Source: Desertivirga xinjiangensis
GTDB lineage: Bacteria > Bacteroidota > Bacteroidia > Sphingobacteriales > Sphingobacteriaceae
Direction: 5' to 3'
Assembly (NCBI RefSeq): GCF_024436435.1
Contig: NZ_JAFMZP010000011.1
Coordinates: 80,627-144,626, forward strand
Length of the DNA: 64,000 nt
This document shows, one piece after another, positions 17,339 to 26,187 of the stretch (position 1 is its first letter; every line of letters begins with the position of its first letter). The position numbers were made by a program, and so were the translations under genes. The notes beneath the pieces are model-generated. The model was not told the DNA's origin. It searched no databases and was given only the letters and a program-made list of their open reading frames with translations.

Positions 17339-20173
17339 ATGATCTTACTTAGCCCTCAGCAACTTTTAAACAGTGGTCTTCTTCTGCAGTCTTTAGTAAT
17401 TGAAAAAGCCGGGAAACAGGTTTCTTATACCACCAGCGAATTAACCGTTCAGGAGATAAAAAAGCATTTTGCCGATGCCCCTAAAGAAGCGAAGAATGTG
17501 CTGAAATCATTTTCTGGTGCTGGAAATCAGGGTATTATTGAGCAGTTACACTTCATTCATTCCAGGCAGCGCTCTGGTGTCGAATTCGACACCTACCTGA
17601 AAAATGCTTTTCCGAGAAAGATACACGAAGCATGTGCCTCCCTGTTACCTTTTCTGGCATCGCTTAAATGTTATCACAAGATCAAAGATACCTCAGGCCG
17701 GTTTAGGACAGCCCCTTGTGCAATAAATACTTCAAAGCCCCGGCTATATTTTGAAGTATTGAAATCAGGTACAAACTTGCAGATCGGAGTTAAGATTGGC
17801 CTTGAGGGTAAAATATCCGGGCTGGATGATTTTAACCGGTATCATTTTTTTCTTGAGCAAAACAACGAATACTATCTGTTGGGCTATAAAGATTTCCGGA
17901 ATCTGGAATGGCTGGAATCTGCAGACAGTACCCGGTTCGGAGCAGATGAAGAAGAATTTAAGAAACATATCCTTTTGCCGTTGGAGCAAAGTTACCAGGT
18001 AAACCGCAACGGACTTCTGAATAAAAATGTTATCGACTCAGTTCCACAAAGCCAGTTGATGGTTTCAGAGTTAAGCGGATCGTTCCTGATGCTTACACCA
18101 CAATGGGTGTACGAAGGGATTTTGATTGAGGGGACATTTAAAGAAGTGCAGGAGCTGGTTCGTGCCGGGAAATCGTACAGCATTAAGCGAAACCGTGAAG
18201 AGGAAGAAAAATTTATCGAGCTTCTTAAAAATTTGCACCCATCCTTTGAAAAGCAACGTAACGGTTATTTCTATCTGACATTCGACGAGGCGAGAAAGAA
18301 GCAATGGTTCCTGAAAGCATATCACCAACTAATTAATCAGGATGTGCGCGTGGCGGGAATGGATTTACTGCAGCATTTCCGCTATTCAGAATTTAAACCG
18401 GAAACAGAATTCCTGATAAAAGAAGAGCAGGAAAGCGAGATCAGGATACAGCTAAGCGTGCGTTTTGGTAATGAAGAGGTTCCGCTTAATAAACTTCAGA
18501 GAATCCTGCTGGGCGGACAGCACCATTTGCTGCTGAACGATGATAAGATTGCTATCCTTGATGAAATATGGTTGGAAAAATATGCTACGATCATCAAACA
18601 TGGCCGGGTCAAAGACAATGAGGTGTATCTTGAGCGTTGGATGGCTATCAGCCAGCATGAAACAGGCAACAGCGAAGGCCTGCTTAAACCTGCTTTCAAT
18701 AAAGATTGGTGGCAACAATGGGAGCAATGGCAAAGTTCAGAGAGCTTTTTGCCGCTTCCGGCTGCAGTTGAGGTGCCCGCTCTGAGGCCGTATCAGCAGA
18801 AAGGATACGAATGGATGGTTCTGTTAGCGAATGCAGGTGCGGGAGCCTGCCTTGCTGACGATATGGGCTTGGGTAAAACACTTCAAACCATCTGCTTTCT
18901 GGCAAACAGAGTCGAAACCAAACCCGGAAAGAAGCATTTAGTGATCTGCCCCTCTTCTTTGATCTATAACTGGCAGCAGGAATTTCAAAAGTTTGCTCCT
19001 ACGTTAAAAGTATACATCTATCATGGCGCAGGCCGGAGAGCTAACTTTATAGATCAAAATGATGTAAATATAGTTATCACAACTTACGGAACTATCCGCT
19101 CTGATATTGACCGGTTGGCCCAGCTTCGCTTTGGCGTGGTGGTATTAGATGAGAGTCATAACATTAAGAACCCCCAGGCACAGGTTACACAGGCTGTATG
19201 CAGGCTGCGTGTACAAACACGTGTGGCACTGAGTGGTACCCCGGTTATGAATAACACGTTCGATCTGTATTCACAGCTAAATTTCTTATTGCCCGGTATG
19301 TTCGGTAGTCACGATTTCTTTAAAAATCAATATTCCGACCCGATAGACCGCGATCTGGATCCTGTAAAAACAAAGGCTCTTCAAAAGCTGACCGCCCCTT
19401 TCATCCTGCGGCGAACCAAAGAACAGGTGGCTTCCGACCTGCCTGAAAAGACTGAGCTGACACTCTGGTGTGATATGGGAGCCATCCAGATGGAACAATA
19501 TGACTCTATAAGGGAGAGTATCAAAAGCTCCATTTTTTTGGAGATTGAACGCGAAGGTTTAAGTAATAGTAAGCTTTCCATCATTCAGGGTATAACGAGG
19601 CTAAGGCAGGCTTGTAATTCGCCGTTGCTTCTTCCTGCTGAAGAACGGATCTGCGAAGATTCTGTAAAAACGGAAGTACTGATCGATGAACTGACAAACA
19701 ATCTTAAAGATCATAAGGTGCTTGTTTTCTCCCAGTTCACTAAGATGCTCGATCTGCTGGCCGGTGAAATGGAACGTAATGGCATCTCCTTTTACCATTT
19801 CGACGGACAAACGCCAGCACAAAGACGAATGGAGATGGTGCAGGCCTTTCAGCAGGAAGACGATACCACTAATGTGTTTCTGATCAGCCTTATGGCAGGC
19901 AATGCCGGACTGACACTTACAGCTGCTGATTATGTATTCTTGTTTGATCCCTGGTGGAACACAGCTGTTCAGCAGCAGGCTATTGACCGTACGCACCGTA
20001 TCGGACAGACTAAAAATGTTTTTGCTTACAAAATGGCCTGCAGAGATACTATCGAAGAAAAGATCATTCACTTACAGGAACGAAAAAAAGCACTGTCTGA
20101 GGAGCTGATCGGAGCCGAAACAGACTTTGTTAAAAATCTCACATTGGAGGATATTCGATATTTGTTTAACTAG
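17339..20173 (+). CDS. SNF2-family DEAD/DEAH-box helicase
   Basis: A 944-residue Swi2/Snf2 ATPase. The N-terminal ~480 residues have no motif I recognise. The helicase core then runs complete: Walker A LADDMGLGKTLQT (about 504-516), motif Ia ICPSSLIYNW, DESH box VVLDESHNIK, motif III ALSGTPVMNN, and the second lobe with VFSQFTKMLD, HFDGQTPAQR, LMAGNAGLTLTAAD and the arginine finger DRTHRIGQ (about 882-889). Such proteins remodel DNA-protein complexes or assist RNA polymerase (RapA-like). Its stop is 17 bp from the convergent hydroxylase gene. It has no neighbours that point to a defence system. Confidence 0.93.
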   Translation: MILLSPQQLLNSGLLLQSLVIEKAGKQVSYTTSELTVQEIKKHFADAPKEAKNVLKSFSGAGNQGIIEQLHFIHSRQRSGVEFDTYLKNAFPRKIHEACASLLPFLASLKCYHKIKDTSGRFRTAPCAINTSKPRLYFEVLKSGTNLQIGVKIGLEGKISGLDDFNRYHFFLEQNNEYYLLGYKDFRNLEWLESADSTRFGADEEEFKKHILLPLEQSYQVNRNGLLNKNVIDSVPQSQLMVSELSGSFLMLTPQWVYEGILIEGTFKEVQELVRAGKSYSIKRNREEEEKFIELLKNLHPSFEKQRNGYFYLTFDEARKKQWFLKAYHQLINQDVRVAGMDLLQHFRYSEFKPETEFLIKEEQESEIRIQLSVRFGNEEVPLNKLQRILLGGQHHLLLNDDKIAILDEIWLEKYATIIKHGRVKDNEVYLERWMAISQHETGNSEGLLKPAFNKDWWQQWEQWQSSESFLPLPAAVEVPALRPYQQKGYEWMVLLANAGAGACLADDMGLGKTLQTICFLANRVETKPGKKHLVICPSSLIYNWQQEFQKFAPTLKVYIYHGAGRRANFIDQNDVNIVITTYGTIRSDIDRLAQLRFGVVVLDESHNIKNPQAQVTQAVCRLRVQTRVALSGTPVMNNTFDLYSQLNFLLPGMFGSHDFFKNQYSDPIDRDLDPVKTKALQKLTAPFILRRTKEQVASDLPEKTELTLWCDMGAIQMEQYDSIRESIKSSIFLEIEREGLSNSKLSIIQGITRLRQACNSPLLLPAEERICEDSVKTEVLIDELTNNLKDHKVLVFSQFTKMLDLLAGEMERNGISFYHFDGQTPAQRRMEMVQAFQQEDDTTNVFLISLMAGNAGLTLTAADYVFLFDPWWNTAVQQQAIDRTHRIGQTKNVFAYKMACRDTIEEKIIHLQERKKALSEELIGAETDFVKNLTLEDIRYLFN

Positions 20174-20189
20174 ATAGATAACTTAGTTA

Positions 20190-20855
20190 TCACGTTTCCC
20201 TGTTAGTTCCATTTGTCTCCGGCGAGGCCCTTCTTTCGGGTAAGGTACCAAATATCACATCCCAAAGAGTAGAGCTTACTCCGAATCCTTTTTCAGGGTA
20301 TTTGTAATGATGCAGGTGATGATTGCGCCAGAGAGCTTTTAAATATTTAGGAGGTGTAAAGGCATGGATAGCATAGTGCATTGACACATAGGCAAGGTAG
20401 CCAATGATAAAGCCTGGGAAAAAGACTAGAGCATCCTTTCCTGTACCATTAAACAGGTAAAATAATACCCATATAATAGATAAGAGCATACCCGCGAAAA
20501 TGATGCTCGGTATAGGAGGCATAAATAGCCGCATTTTGTCGCGCGGGTATTCATGATGGTTTCCGTGAAAAATATAAACAATGCGCTGTCCCAGGTCGCT
20601 GCTGGCATGGTAATGAAACAGGTAGCGATGGGCAATGTATTCAAAAAGAGACCAACTGATCAGGCCGGAAACAAATAAGATAAAAATGGCTGATATCGAA
20701 AAGCCTAGCTGGGAGTAACTGTAATACACCATGAATGCACTTAGGGGGATGTAGATCGAATAGATCATCCAGGGTCTGGTCTTACTTAAGCTTTCGAGGA
20801 CCGAGTTTTTAAACAGTCGCGCCTGACCTTTATTTTTTATTGCAACAGTTTCCAT
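20190..20855 (-). CDS. Fatty-acid 2-hydroxylase-like membrane di-iron enzyme
   Basis: A 221-residue member of the sterol desaturase/fatty-acid hydroxylase superfamily with about four membrane helices. All histidine clusters are present: H76xxxxHxH, H97xxHH101, H160xxxH164 and H179HxHH183. The stretch HGNHHEYPRDKMRLFMPP is closer to fatty-acid 2-hydroxylases (Scs7/FA2H) than to carotene hydroxylase CrtZ. Sphingobacteriaceae make sphingolipids with 2-hydroxy fatty acids, so that is the likely product; carotenoid hydroxylation is the alternative given crtI nearby. It is 87 bp downstream of the thioredoxin gene on the same strand. Confidence 0.82.
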   Translation of the reverse strand: METVAIKNKGQARLFKNSVLESLSKTRPWMIYSIYIPLSAFMVYYSYSQLGFSISAIFILFVSGLISWSLFEYIAHRYLFHYHASSDLGQRIVYIFHGNHHEYPRDKMRLFMPPIPSIIFAGMLLSIIWVLFYLFNGTGKDALVFFPGFIIGYLAYVSMHYAIHAFTPPKYLKALWRNHHLHHYKYPEKGFGVSSTLWDVIFGTLPERRASPETNGTNRET

Positions 20856-20942
20856 AATATCAATAATTAGGTGTTATTGACTTGGTACAAACGTATAAGG
20901 ATTATGAATAACGTCTGTTTTAAAAAGGTAAAAATTGAGCAA

Positions 20943-21239
20943 TTAAAGATGCTGTTCGATTAATTCTTTCAATTGAGCTGCCTGTATAACGCCCGACTGC
21001 CTCCATTTGGTTTGGCCATTTTTAAAAAGTATAAGGGTAGGGACGCCCTGCACATTATAGGCACTTGCTGCTGCGGGATTTTTATCGACATCCACTTTAA
21101 GAATAGTTGCCTTGTCTCCAAGCATGCTTTTTAACTGCGTTAAAATAGGCGCCATCATTTTACAGGGGCCGCACCATTCCGCTGAAAAATCTACTAAAAC
21201 AGGTTTGTCTGCGTTGATTAAGTCTTTAAAGTTTGCCAT
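20943..21239 (-). CDS. trxA: Thioredoxin
   Basis: A 98-residue classical thioredoxin with the active site W22-C23-G-P-C26 and the cis-proline loop [12 protein letters not shown] start it at the ATG at 21239 (MANFKDLI), not at the longer frame from 21317, because the extra 26 residues are not thioredoxin-like and would run into crtI. It reduces disulfides in the cytoplasm. It lies 49 bp after crtI on the same strand and may be read with it. Confidence 0.93.
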   Translation of the reverse strand: MANFKDLINADKPVLVDFSAEWCGPCKMMAPILTQLKSMLGDKATILKVDVDKNPAAASAYNVQGVPTLILFKNGQTKWRQSGVIQAAQLKELIEQHL

Positions 21240-21288
21240 TAATATATAACGGAATTTGCGGCTGGATGTTCTCTGGGCCTGATGTGAC

Positions 21289-22767
21289 TCAGTTGTTGAG
21301 TATTTTAAGTGCTTCATTAGCAGTTACCTGCCCCGATATAATAGCAGGAGGAACTCCTGGGCCGGGAACCGTAAGCTGGCCCGTAAAGAGAAGATTGTGT
21401 ATTTTTTTAGAGCGAATTCTGGGTTTCAAAAAAGCTGTTTGGAGCAAGGTATTAGCGAGTCCATAGGCATTTCCTTTATAAGAATGATAGTCGCTGACGA
21501 AATCTTTAATGGCATAACTCCTTTTAACGACCACAGAGTCGCGGATGTCTACGCCTATAATACTATTAAATCGTATCATTAACAGATTAAAGTACTTTTC
21601 CCGAACATCGTCAGAGTCTTCCAGGCCTGGAGCGACCGGGACAAGAAAGAACAAATTTTCAGACCCCTCAGGGGCTACTGTGTTGTCGGTTTGCGAAGTG
21701 CATGAAACATAAAACAAAGGCTTTGATGGCCACTGGGGATTCTGATAAATCTCTTCAGCGTGTTGGTCGAAATCTTCGTCAAAGAATAAGTTATGATGCT
21801 TTATTCCAGGGATAGTTTTGTTGATCCCAATATAAAATAACAAGGATGAGGGCGAGAGTGTCCTGCTGTTCCAATATTTTGGTGTGTAATTCTGGGAGTC
21901 TCTATCGGTCAGTACTTGATCAGTATGTTCATAATCGGCATTGGATATGATCAGGTCAGCCTCAAAATACCCTTTATTGGTTTCCAGGCCTTTGGCCAGT
22001 TTGTCCTTAACTACAATGCGTTTCACTTCGTGCCCAAAGTGAAAGCGTACTCCTTGCTGCTCTGCGATAGCGCTCATAGCCTGGACGATCTGATTCATTC
22101 CGCCTTTTGGATACCAGGTTCCAAGTACCAGGTCCGCATAATTCATCATGCTGTAAAGCGCCGGAGTGTTTTTTGCTGTACCTCCGAGGAACAAGACCGG
22201 AAATTCCAGGATCTTGATCAGCTTAGGGTGAGAAAAATATTTCCGGATGTGTTTACCAATAGAGCTAAACATTTGAATTTTAAAACTCTCAGCCAGTAAG
22301 CCCAGGTCAAGATATTCAGAAACAGAGAGGGAAGGCTTAAACACATATTTGCCCATACCTTTATCATATTTGTACTTAGCCTGCTTCAGAAATTCATCTA
22401 ATCTGCCCCCTGAGCCAGGTTCAAGTTCTTCAAATAAGAGTTTCAGGCCAGAAATTGAAGCAGGGATGTCTGTATATTCCTCCTTTCCCCAGTAAACCCT
22501 GTATGAAGGATCAAGACGAACCAGCTCATAAAAATCGGATGAAGTTTTGCCAAATAATTTATAGAAATTTTCAAACACATCGGGCATCCAATACCAGCTA
22601 GGGCCCATATCGAAGCGAAATCCGTCTTTCTCCCAGACACGTGCTCGTCCTCCAGGCTGATCATTTTTTTCATAGACCGTCACTTCATGTCCTTCTTTAG
22701 CCAGTATAGATGCCGCCGCCATTCCTCCAAAGCCAGCGCCTATTATAGCTATCTTTCGTTTAATCAT
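21289..22767 (-). CDS. crtI: CrtI-type phytoene desaturase
   Basis: A 492-residue FAD-dependent carotenoid desaturase. The N-terminal dinucleotide fold is [14 protein letters not shown] ... [11 protein letters not shown] (residues 5-43), followed by [12 protein letters not shown]. The C-terminal FAD/desaturase signature is [22 protein letters not shown], of which the PGPGVP core is diagnostic. It converts phytoene stepwise to lycopene. It is divergently transcribed from the cyclase operon that starts 180 bp away, and the region between them has repeated GTACAA motifs. No phytoene synthase (crtB) is found in this window. Confidence 0.93.
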   Translation of the reverse strand: MIKRKIAIIGAGFGGMAAASILAKEGHEVTVYEKNDQPGGRARVWEKDGFRFDMGPSWYWMPDVFENFYKLFGKTSSDFYELVRLDPSYRVYWGKEEYTDIPASISGLKLLFEELEPGSGGRLDEFLKQAKYKYDKGMGKYVFKPSLSVSEYLDLGLLAESFKIQMFSSIGKHIRKYFSHPKLIKILEFPVLFLGGTAKNTPALYSMMNYADLVLGTWYPKGGMNQIVQAMSAIAEQQGVRFHFGHEVKRIVVKDKLAKGLETNKGYFEADLIISNADYEHTDQVLTDRDSQNYTPKYWNSRTLSPSSLLFYIGINKTIPGIKHHNLFFDEDFDQHAEEIYQNPQWPSKPLFYVSCTSQTDNTVAPEGSENLFFLVPVAPGLEDSDDVREKYFNLLMIRFNSIIGVDIRDSVVVKRSYAIKDFVSDYHSYKGNAYGLANTLLQTAFLKPRIRSKKIHNLLFTGQLTVPGPGVPPAIISGQVTANEALKILNN

Positions 22768-22788
22768 TTACTAAGTGATAAGTTGTAA

Positions 22789-22852
22789 TGTACAAAGGGA
22801 ATTAATAAATAAGAACCGTACAAGCTTTTTTTGCTTAGGTCAATTCTTGTAC
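22789..22852. promoter_or_regulatory. Repeated GTACAA/TTGTAC motifs between divergent carotenoid genes
   Basis: TGTACAA lies at 22789-22795, GTACAAG at 22818-22824 and its exact inverse CTTGTAC at 22846-22852. Three copies of GTACAA or its complement within 64 bp is more than expected by chance. TGTACA-type repeats are the operator class of CarH/LitR MerR-family B12 photoreceptors, which control carotenoid genes by light. The match is to the core only, and no such regulator is encoded in the window, so the assignment is inference. Confidence 0.4.
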
Positions 22853-22947
22853 CCCACAGGCCGCATAAAGAACCAAGTTTTTGTTGCAGCAGTAAACAAT
22901 AATGAACACATTCAGTTTTTTTGGTTTTGAAACATTAATTTCACGCC

Positions 22948-23457
22948 ATGTCCTGCTTTAATTTTTTATTGCTTTTACTTGTGCCATTCTTATCGAACAA
23001 TTACGACATCAAACAAGTTCGTTTAGATTACTATGAGGCCGTAAATAGTGAAAATGCAGCTGTTGAGCTTTATGAAAAACTGAAGAAAAGCGACCTGTCT
23101 GAACCTTTGCTTTTAGCATATTACGGCGCAACTGAGGCCGTAAAAGCCAAACATGCCTGGAATCCTTATAACAAAATAGCTTATTTAAAGAAAGGAATGA
23201 AAAACCTGGAAACTGCAGTTAGCAAAAGCAGGGACAATCTGGAGATTCGCTTCCTGAGATTTAGCCTGGAACATTATATTCCCGGCTTTTTAGGTTTTAG
23301 TAAACACCTTGAAGAAGACAGAAAAAAGATCGTTGAATTGATACAAAGAAAGCAAACCAGTTTGGTTGATAAAACGCTGCTTTCCAATATTGTTTCTTTT
23401 ATGATAGAATCGAAAAGGTGTACAGCAGCCGAGATCGCAATATTAAGCAAAGCCTGA
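22948..23457 (+). CDS. Hypothetical protein of the carotenoid operon
   Basis: A 169-residue protein with a hydrophobic N-terminal segment (residues 1-16) ending near SNNYD, then an all-helical soluble part rich in Lys and Glu. Motifs that stand out are LLAYYGATEAVKAKHAWNPYNK and RFSLEHYIPGFLGFSKHL. I do not recognise an enzyme family; similar small proteins are usual in Bacteroidota carotenoid clusters. It is followed 1 bp later by the lycopene cyclase gene, so it is in the same operon. It is probably secreted to the periplasm or membrane-anchored. Confidence 0.75.
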   Translation: MSCFNFLLLLLVPFLSNNYDIKQVRLDYYEAVNSENAAVELYEKLKKSDLSEPLLLAYYGATEAVKAKHAWNPYNKIAYLKKGMKNLETAVSKSRDNLEIRFLRFSLEHYIPGFLGFSKHLEEDRKKIVELIQRKQTSLVDKTLLSNIVSFMIESKRCTAAEIAILSKA

Positions 23458-23458
23458 T

Positions 23459-24139
23459 ATGGAAAGCCGGTACACCTATTTGCTGATCAATTTCTTAACA
23501 GTATTGTTCCCTGTTATTCTCTCCTTTGATAAAAAGGTGAACTTCTTCAAAAGCTGGAAGTATATCTTTCCCGGGTTGTTGATAAGCGGAGCCATGTTTT
23601 TAATATGGGATTATGTCTTTACCGTTTATGATGTCTGGTCGTTTAATCCAAGGTATATCATCGGCGTTTATTTCTTTGAACTCCCTCTTGAAGAGATCCT
23701 TTTTTTCATTACCGTCCCTTTCGCATGTTTGTTTATTTACGCCTGCCTTAACTATTACATCAAGATCGACTATTTAGGAAGGATAAGCCTGCATATAAGT
23801 TATGCTTTGGCGCAGCTATCAATGGTGATGCTGTTGATCTATTATCAGCGGGTTTATACTGTGATAACATTCATGCTGCTGTTCGTGATCTGCGTTTACC
23901 TGATCCTAAAAAGACCAGTATTTTTAGGACGGTTCTACCTGGCCTTCCTGGTGTCGTTATTGCCTTTTTACATTGTCAATGGTCTCTTAACATCTATTCC
24001 CGTGGTGCTTTATAACGATCTTGAAAACTGTGGTTTCCGGGTAGGTACTATCCCTTTTGAAGATCACTTTTATTCTTTGTCTATGTTAATACTGAATGTT
24101 CTACTGTTCGAATACTTCAAAAAGGCTAGTGTTAAATGA
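23459..24139 (+). CDS. Lycopene cyclase, CrtYcd-type fused membrane protein
   Basis: A 226-residue membrane protein with about seven helices, built from two repeats of the CrtYc/CrtYd cyclase domain. Each repeat carries the P-x-E-(E/D) motif thought to be catalytic: PLEE at 76-79 and PFED at 199-202. The family cyclises lycopene ends to beta-rings. It follows the hypothetical gene by 1 bp and overlaps the cytochrome b5-like gene by 4 bp (ATGA), so the operon is tightly coupled. With CrtI it would give a beta-carotene-type pigment if phytoene is supplied from elsewhere. Confidence 0.88.
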   Translation: MESRYTYLLINFLTVLFPVILSFDKKVNFFKSWKYIFPGLLISGAMFLIWDYVFTVYDVWSFNPRYIIGVYFFELPLEEILFFITVPFACLFIYACLNYYIKIDYLGRISLHISYALAQLSMVMLLIYYQRVYTVITFMLLFVICVYLILKRPVFLGRFYLAFLVSLLPFYIVNGLLTSIPVVLYNDLENCGFRVGTIPFEDHFYSLSMLILNVLLFEYFKKASVK

Positions 24140-24372
24140 AAGATGTTCCGGTTTATACGAAGTCTCAATTAGCGTTACGTAATGGCCAGGACAAGCCACA
24201 GATATGGATAGCATTCAAGGGCGTTATTTACGATGTTACTGACAGTCGTCTGTGGAAGAACGGCAAACATTATGAACATTGGGCAGGACAGGATCTTACC
24301 CTGGAATTAAAGGATGCTCCGCATTCCAGCTCCGTATTTGAACGGTTCAAAGTTATTGGTATACTGGGATGA
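24136..24372 (+). CDS. Cytochrome b5-like heme/steroid-binding protein
   Basis: A 78-residue single-domain cytochrome b5-like protein. It has the prokaryotic variant of the fold: WIAFKGVIYDVTDSRLW, then GKHYEHWAGQDLT in place of the HPGG heme motif, then APHSSSVFERFKVIG. Candidate heme ligands are H45 or H48 and H63. It would carry electrons to an oxygenase. It overlaps the cyclase stop by 4 bp. Yeast Scs7 is a cytochrome b5 fused to a fatty-acid 2-hydroxylase, and a hydroxylase of that type is encoded about 3.3 kb away, so this could be its electron donor (inference). Confidence 0.85.
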   Translation: MKDVPVYTKSQLALRNGQDKPQIWIAFKGVIYDVTDSRLWKNGKHYEHWAGQDLTLELKDAPHSSSVFERFKVIGILG

Positions 24373-24378
24373 TTAGGT

Positions 24379-24414
24379 AGGTTAGCAGCCTGCTGTTTGT
24401 CAAACTGCTAACCT
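24379..24414. terminator. Intrinsic terminator between cytochrome b5 and PfkB genes
   Basis: A perfect 10-bp stem (AGGTTAGCAG at 24379-24388 with 24405-24414) and a 16-nt loop, followed by GTTTTA. It ends the carotenoid cyclase operon 7 bp after its stop and can also serve the convergent kinase gene. Confidence 0.75.
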
Positions 24415-24422
24415 GTTTTAGA

Positions 24423-25340
24423 TTATTCGATAACAAAGCTGCTTAGACTTACAAACTCTCTAATCCGGGCTTCAACTTCCTGATCGGTTAAGTCTTTTAT
24501 CTTCTCTGTGCCGAATTTTTCCACGCAGAACGATGCCAGTGCCGAGCCATAGATCACGGCGTTCTTCATATTGTTGAAGTTTATAGTGCCTACTTTTGCC
24601 AGAAAGCCGATAAAGCCTCCCGCAAAGGTGTCGCCCGCTCCGGTTGGGTCGAATACTTCTGCCAAAGGAAGTGCAGGTGCCGAAAATATCTTATCCTCGC
24701 TAAATAGCAGGGCTCCATGTTCCCCTTTCTTAATAATCAGATATTTTGGTCCCATTCCAAGGATCTTTTTAGCCGCTTTGACCAGTGAAAACTCACCGGA
24801 TAGTTGACGTGCTTCTGCATCATTGATTGTAAGCACATCAACAAGCTTTAAAGTCTCGAGTAAATCTTCAAGCGCGACGTCCATCCAGAAGTTCATGGTG
24901 TCAAGTACTACGAGCTTTGGCCGCTTCCTTAGACGGTTAATTGTAGTTTGTTGAATTTTGGGAGTGAGGTTTCCTAACAGAAGATACTCACAATCCTGAT
25001 ATGATTCCGGGATAACGGGATCGAAATCTGCAAGAACATTTAGCTCTGTTACAAGTGTATCCCTGCTGTTCATATCATTATGGTATTTGCCTGCCCAGAA
25101 AAAAGACTTTTCACCCTGTTTGATTTGAAGTCCTTCAACGTCTATTCCGCGCGTTTTAAAGTCTTCTATATCTTCTGTATGAAAATCGTCGCCAACCACC
25201 CCGACTATTTTTGTTTTATGGTAAAAGTAAGATGCAGCAAGGCTAGCATAAGTAGCTGCTCCGCCAACTATTTTATCTGTTTTTCCAAACGGAGTCTCGA
25301 TGGCATCGAATGCCACGGTACCTATAATCACTAAGCTCAT
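24423..25340 (-). CDS. PfkB-family sugar/nucleoside kinase
   Basis: A 305-residue ribokinase-like kinase. The N-terminus GGAATYASLAASYF matches PfkB signature 1, and signature 2 is DPTGAGDTFAGGF at 231-243 with catalytic Asp237. The class phosphorylates ribose, adenosine, fructose and related compounds. The substrate is not clear from the motifs. Single-gene unit; convergent with the cytochrome b5 operon and upstream of the tRNA-Asn region. Confidence 0.88.
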   Translation of the reverse strand: MSLVIIGTVAFDAIETPFGKTDKIVGGAATYASLAASYFYHKTKIVGVVGDDFHTEDIEDFKTRGIDVEGLQIKQGEKSFFWAGKYHNDMNSRDTLVTELNVLADFDPVIPESYQDCEYLLLGNLTPKIQQTTINRLRKRPKLVVLDTMNFWMDVALEDLLETLKLVDVLTINDAEARQLSGEFSLVKAAKKILGMGPKYLIIKKGEHGALLFSEDKIFSAPALPLAEVFDPTGAGDTFAGGFIGFLAKVGTINFNNMKNAVIYGSALASFCVEKFGTEKIKDLTDQEVEARIREFVSLSSFVIE

Positions 25341-25467
25341 AATTTTTCAAAAAAGTTTATACAAATATTGCAGAAATAAATTTAAATCCCGAATATTGCA
25401 GTCCCAAAACATAGCAATATTCTTAAGCGAAAAACAAGCAATAGAGCTATTGGGACCGGAAAAAGAT

Positions 25468-25541
25468 TCCTGAGTAGCTCAGCCGGTTAGAGCATCTGAC
25501 TGTTAATCAGAGGGTCGCTGGTTCGAGCCCAGCCTCAGGAG
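25468..25541 (+). tRNA. tRNA-Asn (GTT), copy 1
   Basis: A 74-nt cloverleaf: acceptor stem TCCTGAG pairs with CTCAGGA (25534-25540), discriminator G at 25541; anticodon stem TCTGA/TCAGA closes the loop CTGTTAA with anticodon GTT at 25502-25504; T-arm GCTGG-TTCGAGC-CCAGC is perfect. CCA is not encoded. A terminator follows directly. Confidence 0.96.
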
Positions 25542-25542
25542 C

Positions 25543-25572
25543 AAACCCCCACAAGCCCGTGGGGGTTTTTAT
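25543..25572 (+). terminator. Terminator of tRNA-Asn copy 1
   Basis: A perfect 10-bp stem AAACCCCCAC (25543-25552) with 25559-25568, 6-nt loop, ending in a run of T. It starts 2 nt after the tRNA. Confidence 0.9.
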
Positions 25573-25659
25573 TTTACAGGATTTCCGTAGCCGGGGAGAA
25601 TGATTGATCAAGCTGATGGCAAAATGGGATCAAGCGGAAAAGTTGAGGGATGTTCTTTC

Positions 25660-25762
25660 CTTCGTCATCCTGAACTTGTTTCAGGACCTCTTGCTTAAGC
25701 ATGTCCTTTATAGTCCAAGTGTTGCCGAATCCTGAACTTGATTCAGGATCGGCATGACGACC
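25660..25762. repeat. REP-like dispersed palindromic element, copy A
   Basis: About 100 bp bounded by CGTCAT and ATGACG in inverted order. Inside are two hairpins: CCTGAA..TTCAGG (25669-25685) and an 8-bp perfect stem ATCCTGAA/TTCAGGAT (25729-25736 with 25742-25749). The same sequence words recur at 51517-51597 and 63490-63645, so it is a dispersed genomic repeat. The rest of the gene-free stretch 25573-26114 shows nothing else I can support. Confidence 0.8.
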
Positions 25763-26101
25763 GTTTTAAAAAGTTTGGCACTAATACGCTTAGCCGCCCC
25801 CAACTTTTCCACTTGATCCGCAAAATGATATAGAGATTGGAGATTTTTTACAATAAATAACACCATTAAGATATATGTTTGATTTAACGGAAATGTAATG
25901 CCTGGAAAGTTCGAGATCACTGCTAGTAGTCCGGTTTCTATTAACCTATCCGGCAAGGGGTGTTCGTTCTCAAATTTGTGGATACTAAGAAGAATGAAAC
26001 AATTCACCAGAGTAAGGTAATTCTTCATTAATAAATTTTAAGAAAGCCTCTTGCTTTTATAGGGCAAGGGGCTTTAATTTTTTTAGGAGTTCGCGGTAGT
26101 G

Positions 26102-26114
26102 AATTGGTCGACAG
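26102..26114 (+). repeat. 13-bp direct repeat preceding tRNA-Asn copies 2 and 3
   Basis: AATTGGTCGACAG occurs immediately before tRNA copy 2 (26102-26114) and again immediately before copy 3 (26370-26382). The identity runs straight into the tRNA, so at least one duplication included 5' flanking DNA. Confidence 0.85.
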
Positions 26115-26187
26115 TCCTGAGTAGCTCAGCTGGTTAGAGCATCTGGCTGTAATCAGATGGTCGCTGGTTCGAGCCCGGCCTCAGGAG
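26115..26187 (+). pseudogene. Degenerate tRNA-Asn, copy 2
   Basis: A 73-nt copy of the neighbouring tRNA-Asn genes with intact acceptor stem and D-arm but one base missing in the anticodon arm. The loop reads CTGTAA (6 nt) closed by a G-T pair, or an 8-nt loop if paired as ATCTG/CAGAT. The GTT anticodon is lost; a naive reading gives GTA. The T-stem has also gained a T-G pair (GCTGG/CCGGC). No terminator hairpin is apparent after it. It is probably a non-functional duplicate. Confidence 0.75.

Noticed and set aside
16112..20173. Defence island (DUF4143 ATPase next to SNF2 helicase)
   Set aside because: The two genes lack a nuclease, methylase or other defence partner, and the surrounding genes are ordinary metabolism; the adjacency alone is weak.
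20190..20855. Carotene hydroxylase CrtZ
   Set aside because: The histidine motif HGNHHEYPRD and the following residues fit fatty-acid 2-hydroxylases better, although pigment hydroxylation is not excluded.
25708..26028. 106-codon minus-strand open frame in the tRNA-Asn region
   Set aside because: Its 3' end runs through the REP-like palindrome and the protein has no recognisable family features; no promoter or neighbour supports it.
26115..26187. Reading tRNA copy 2 as a tRNA-Tyr (GTA)
   Set aside because: The rest of the molecule is tRNA-Asn, the loop would have only 6 nt and the apparent GTA arises from one lost T.
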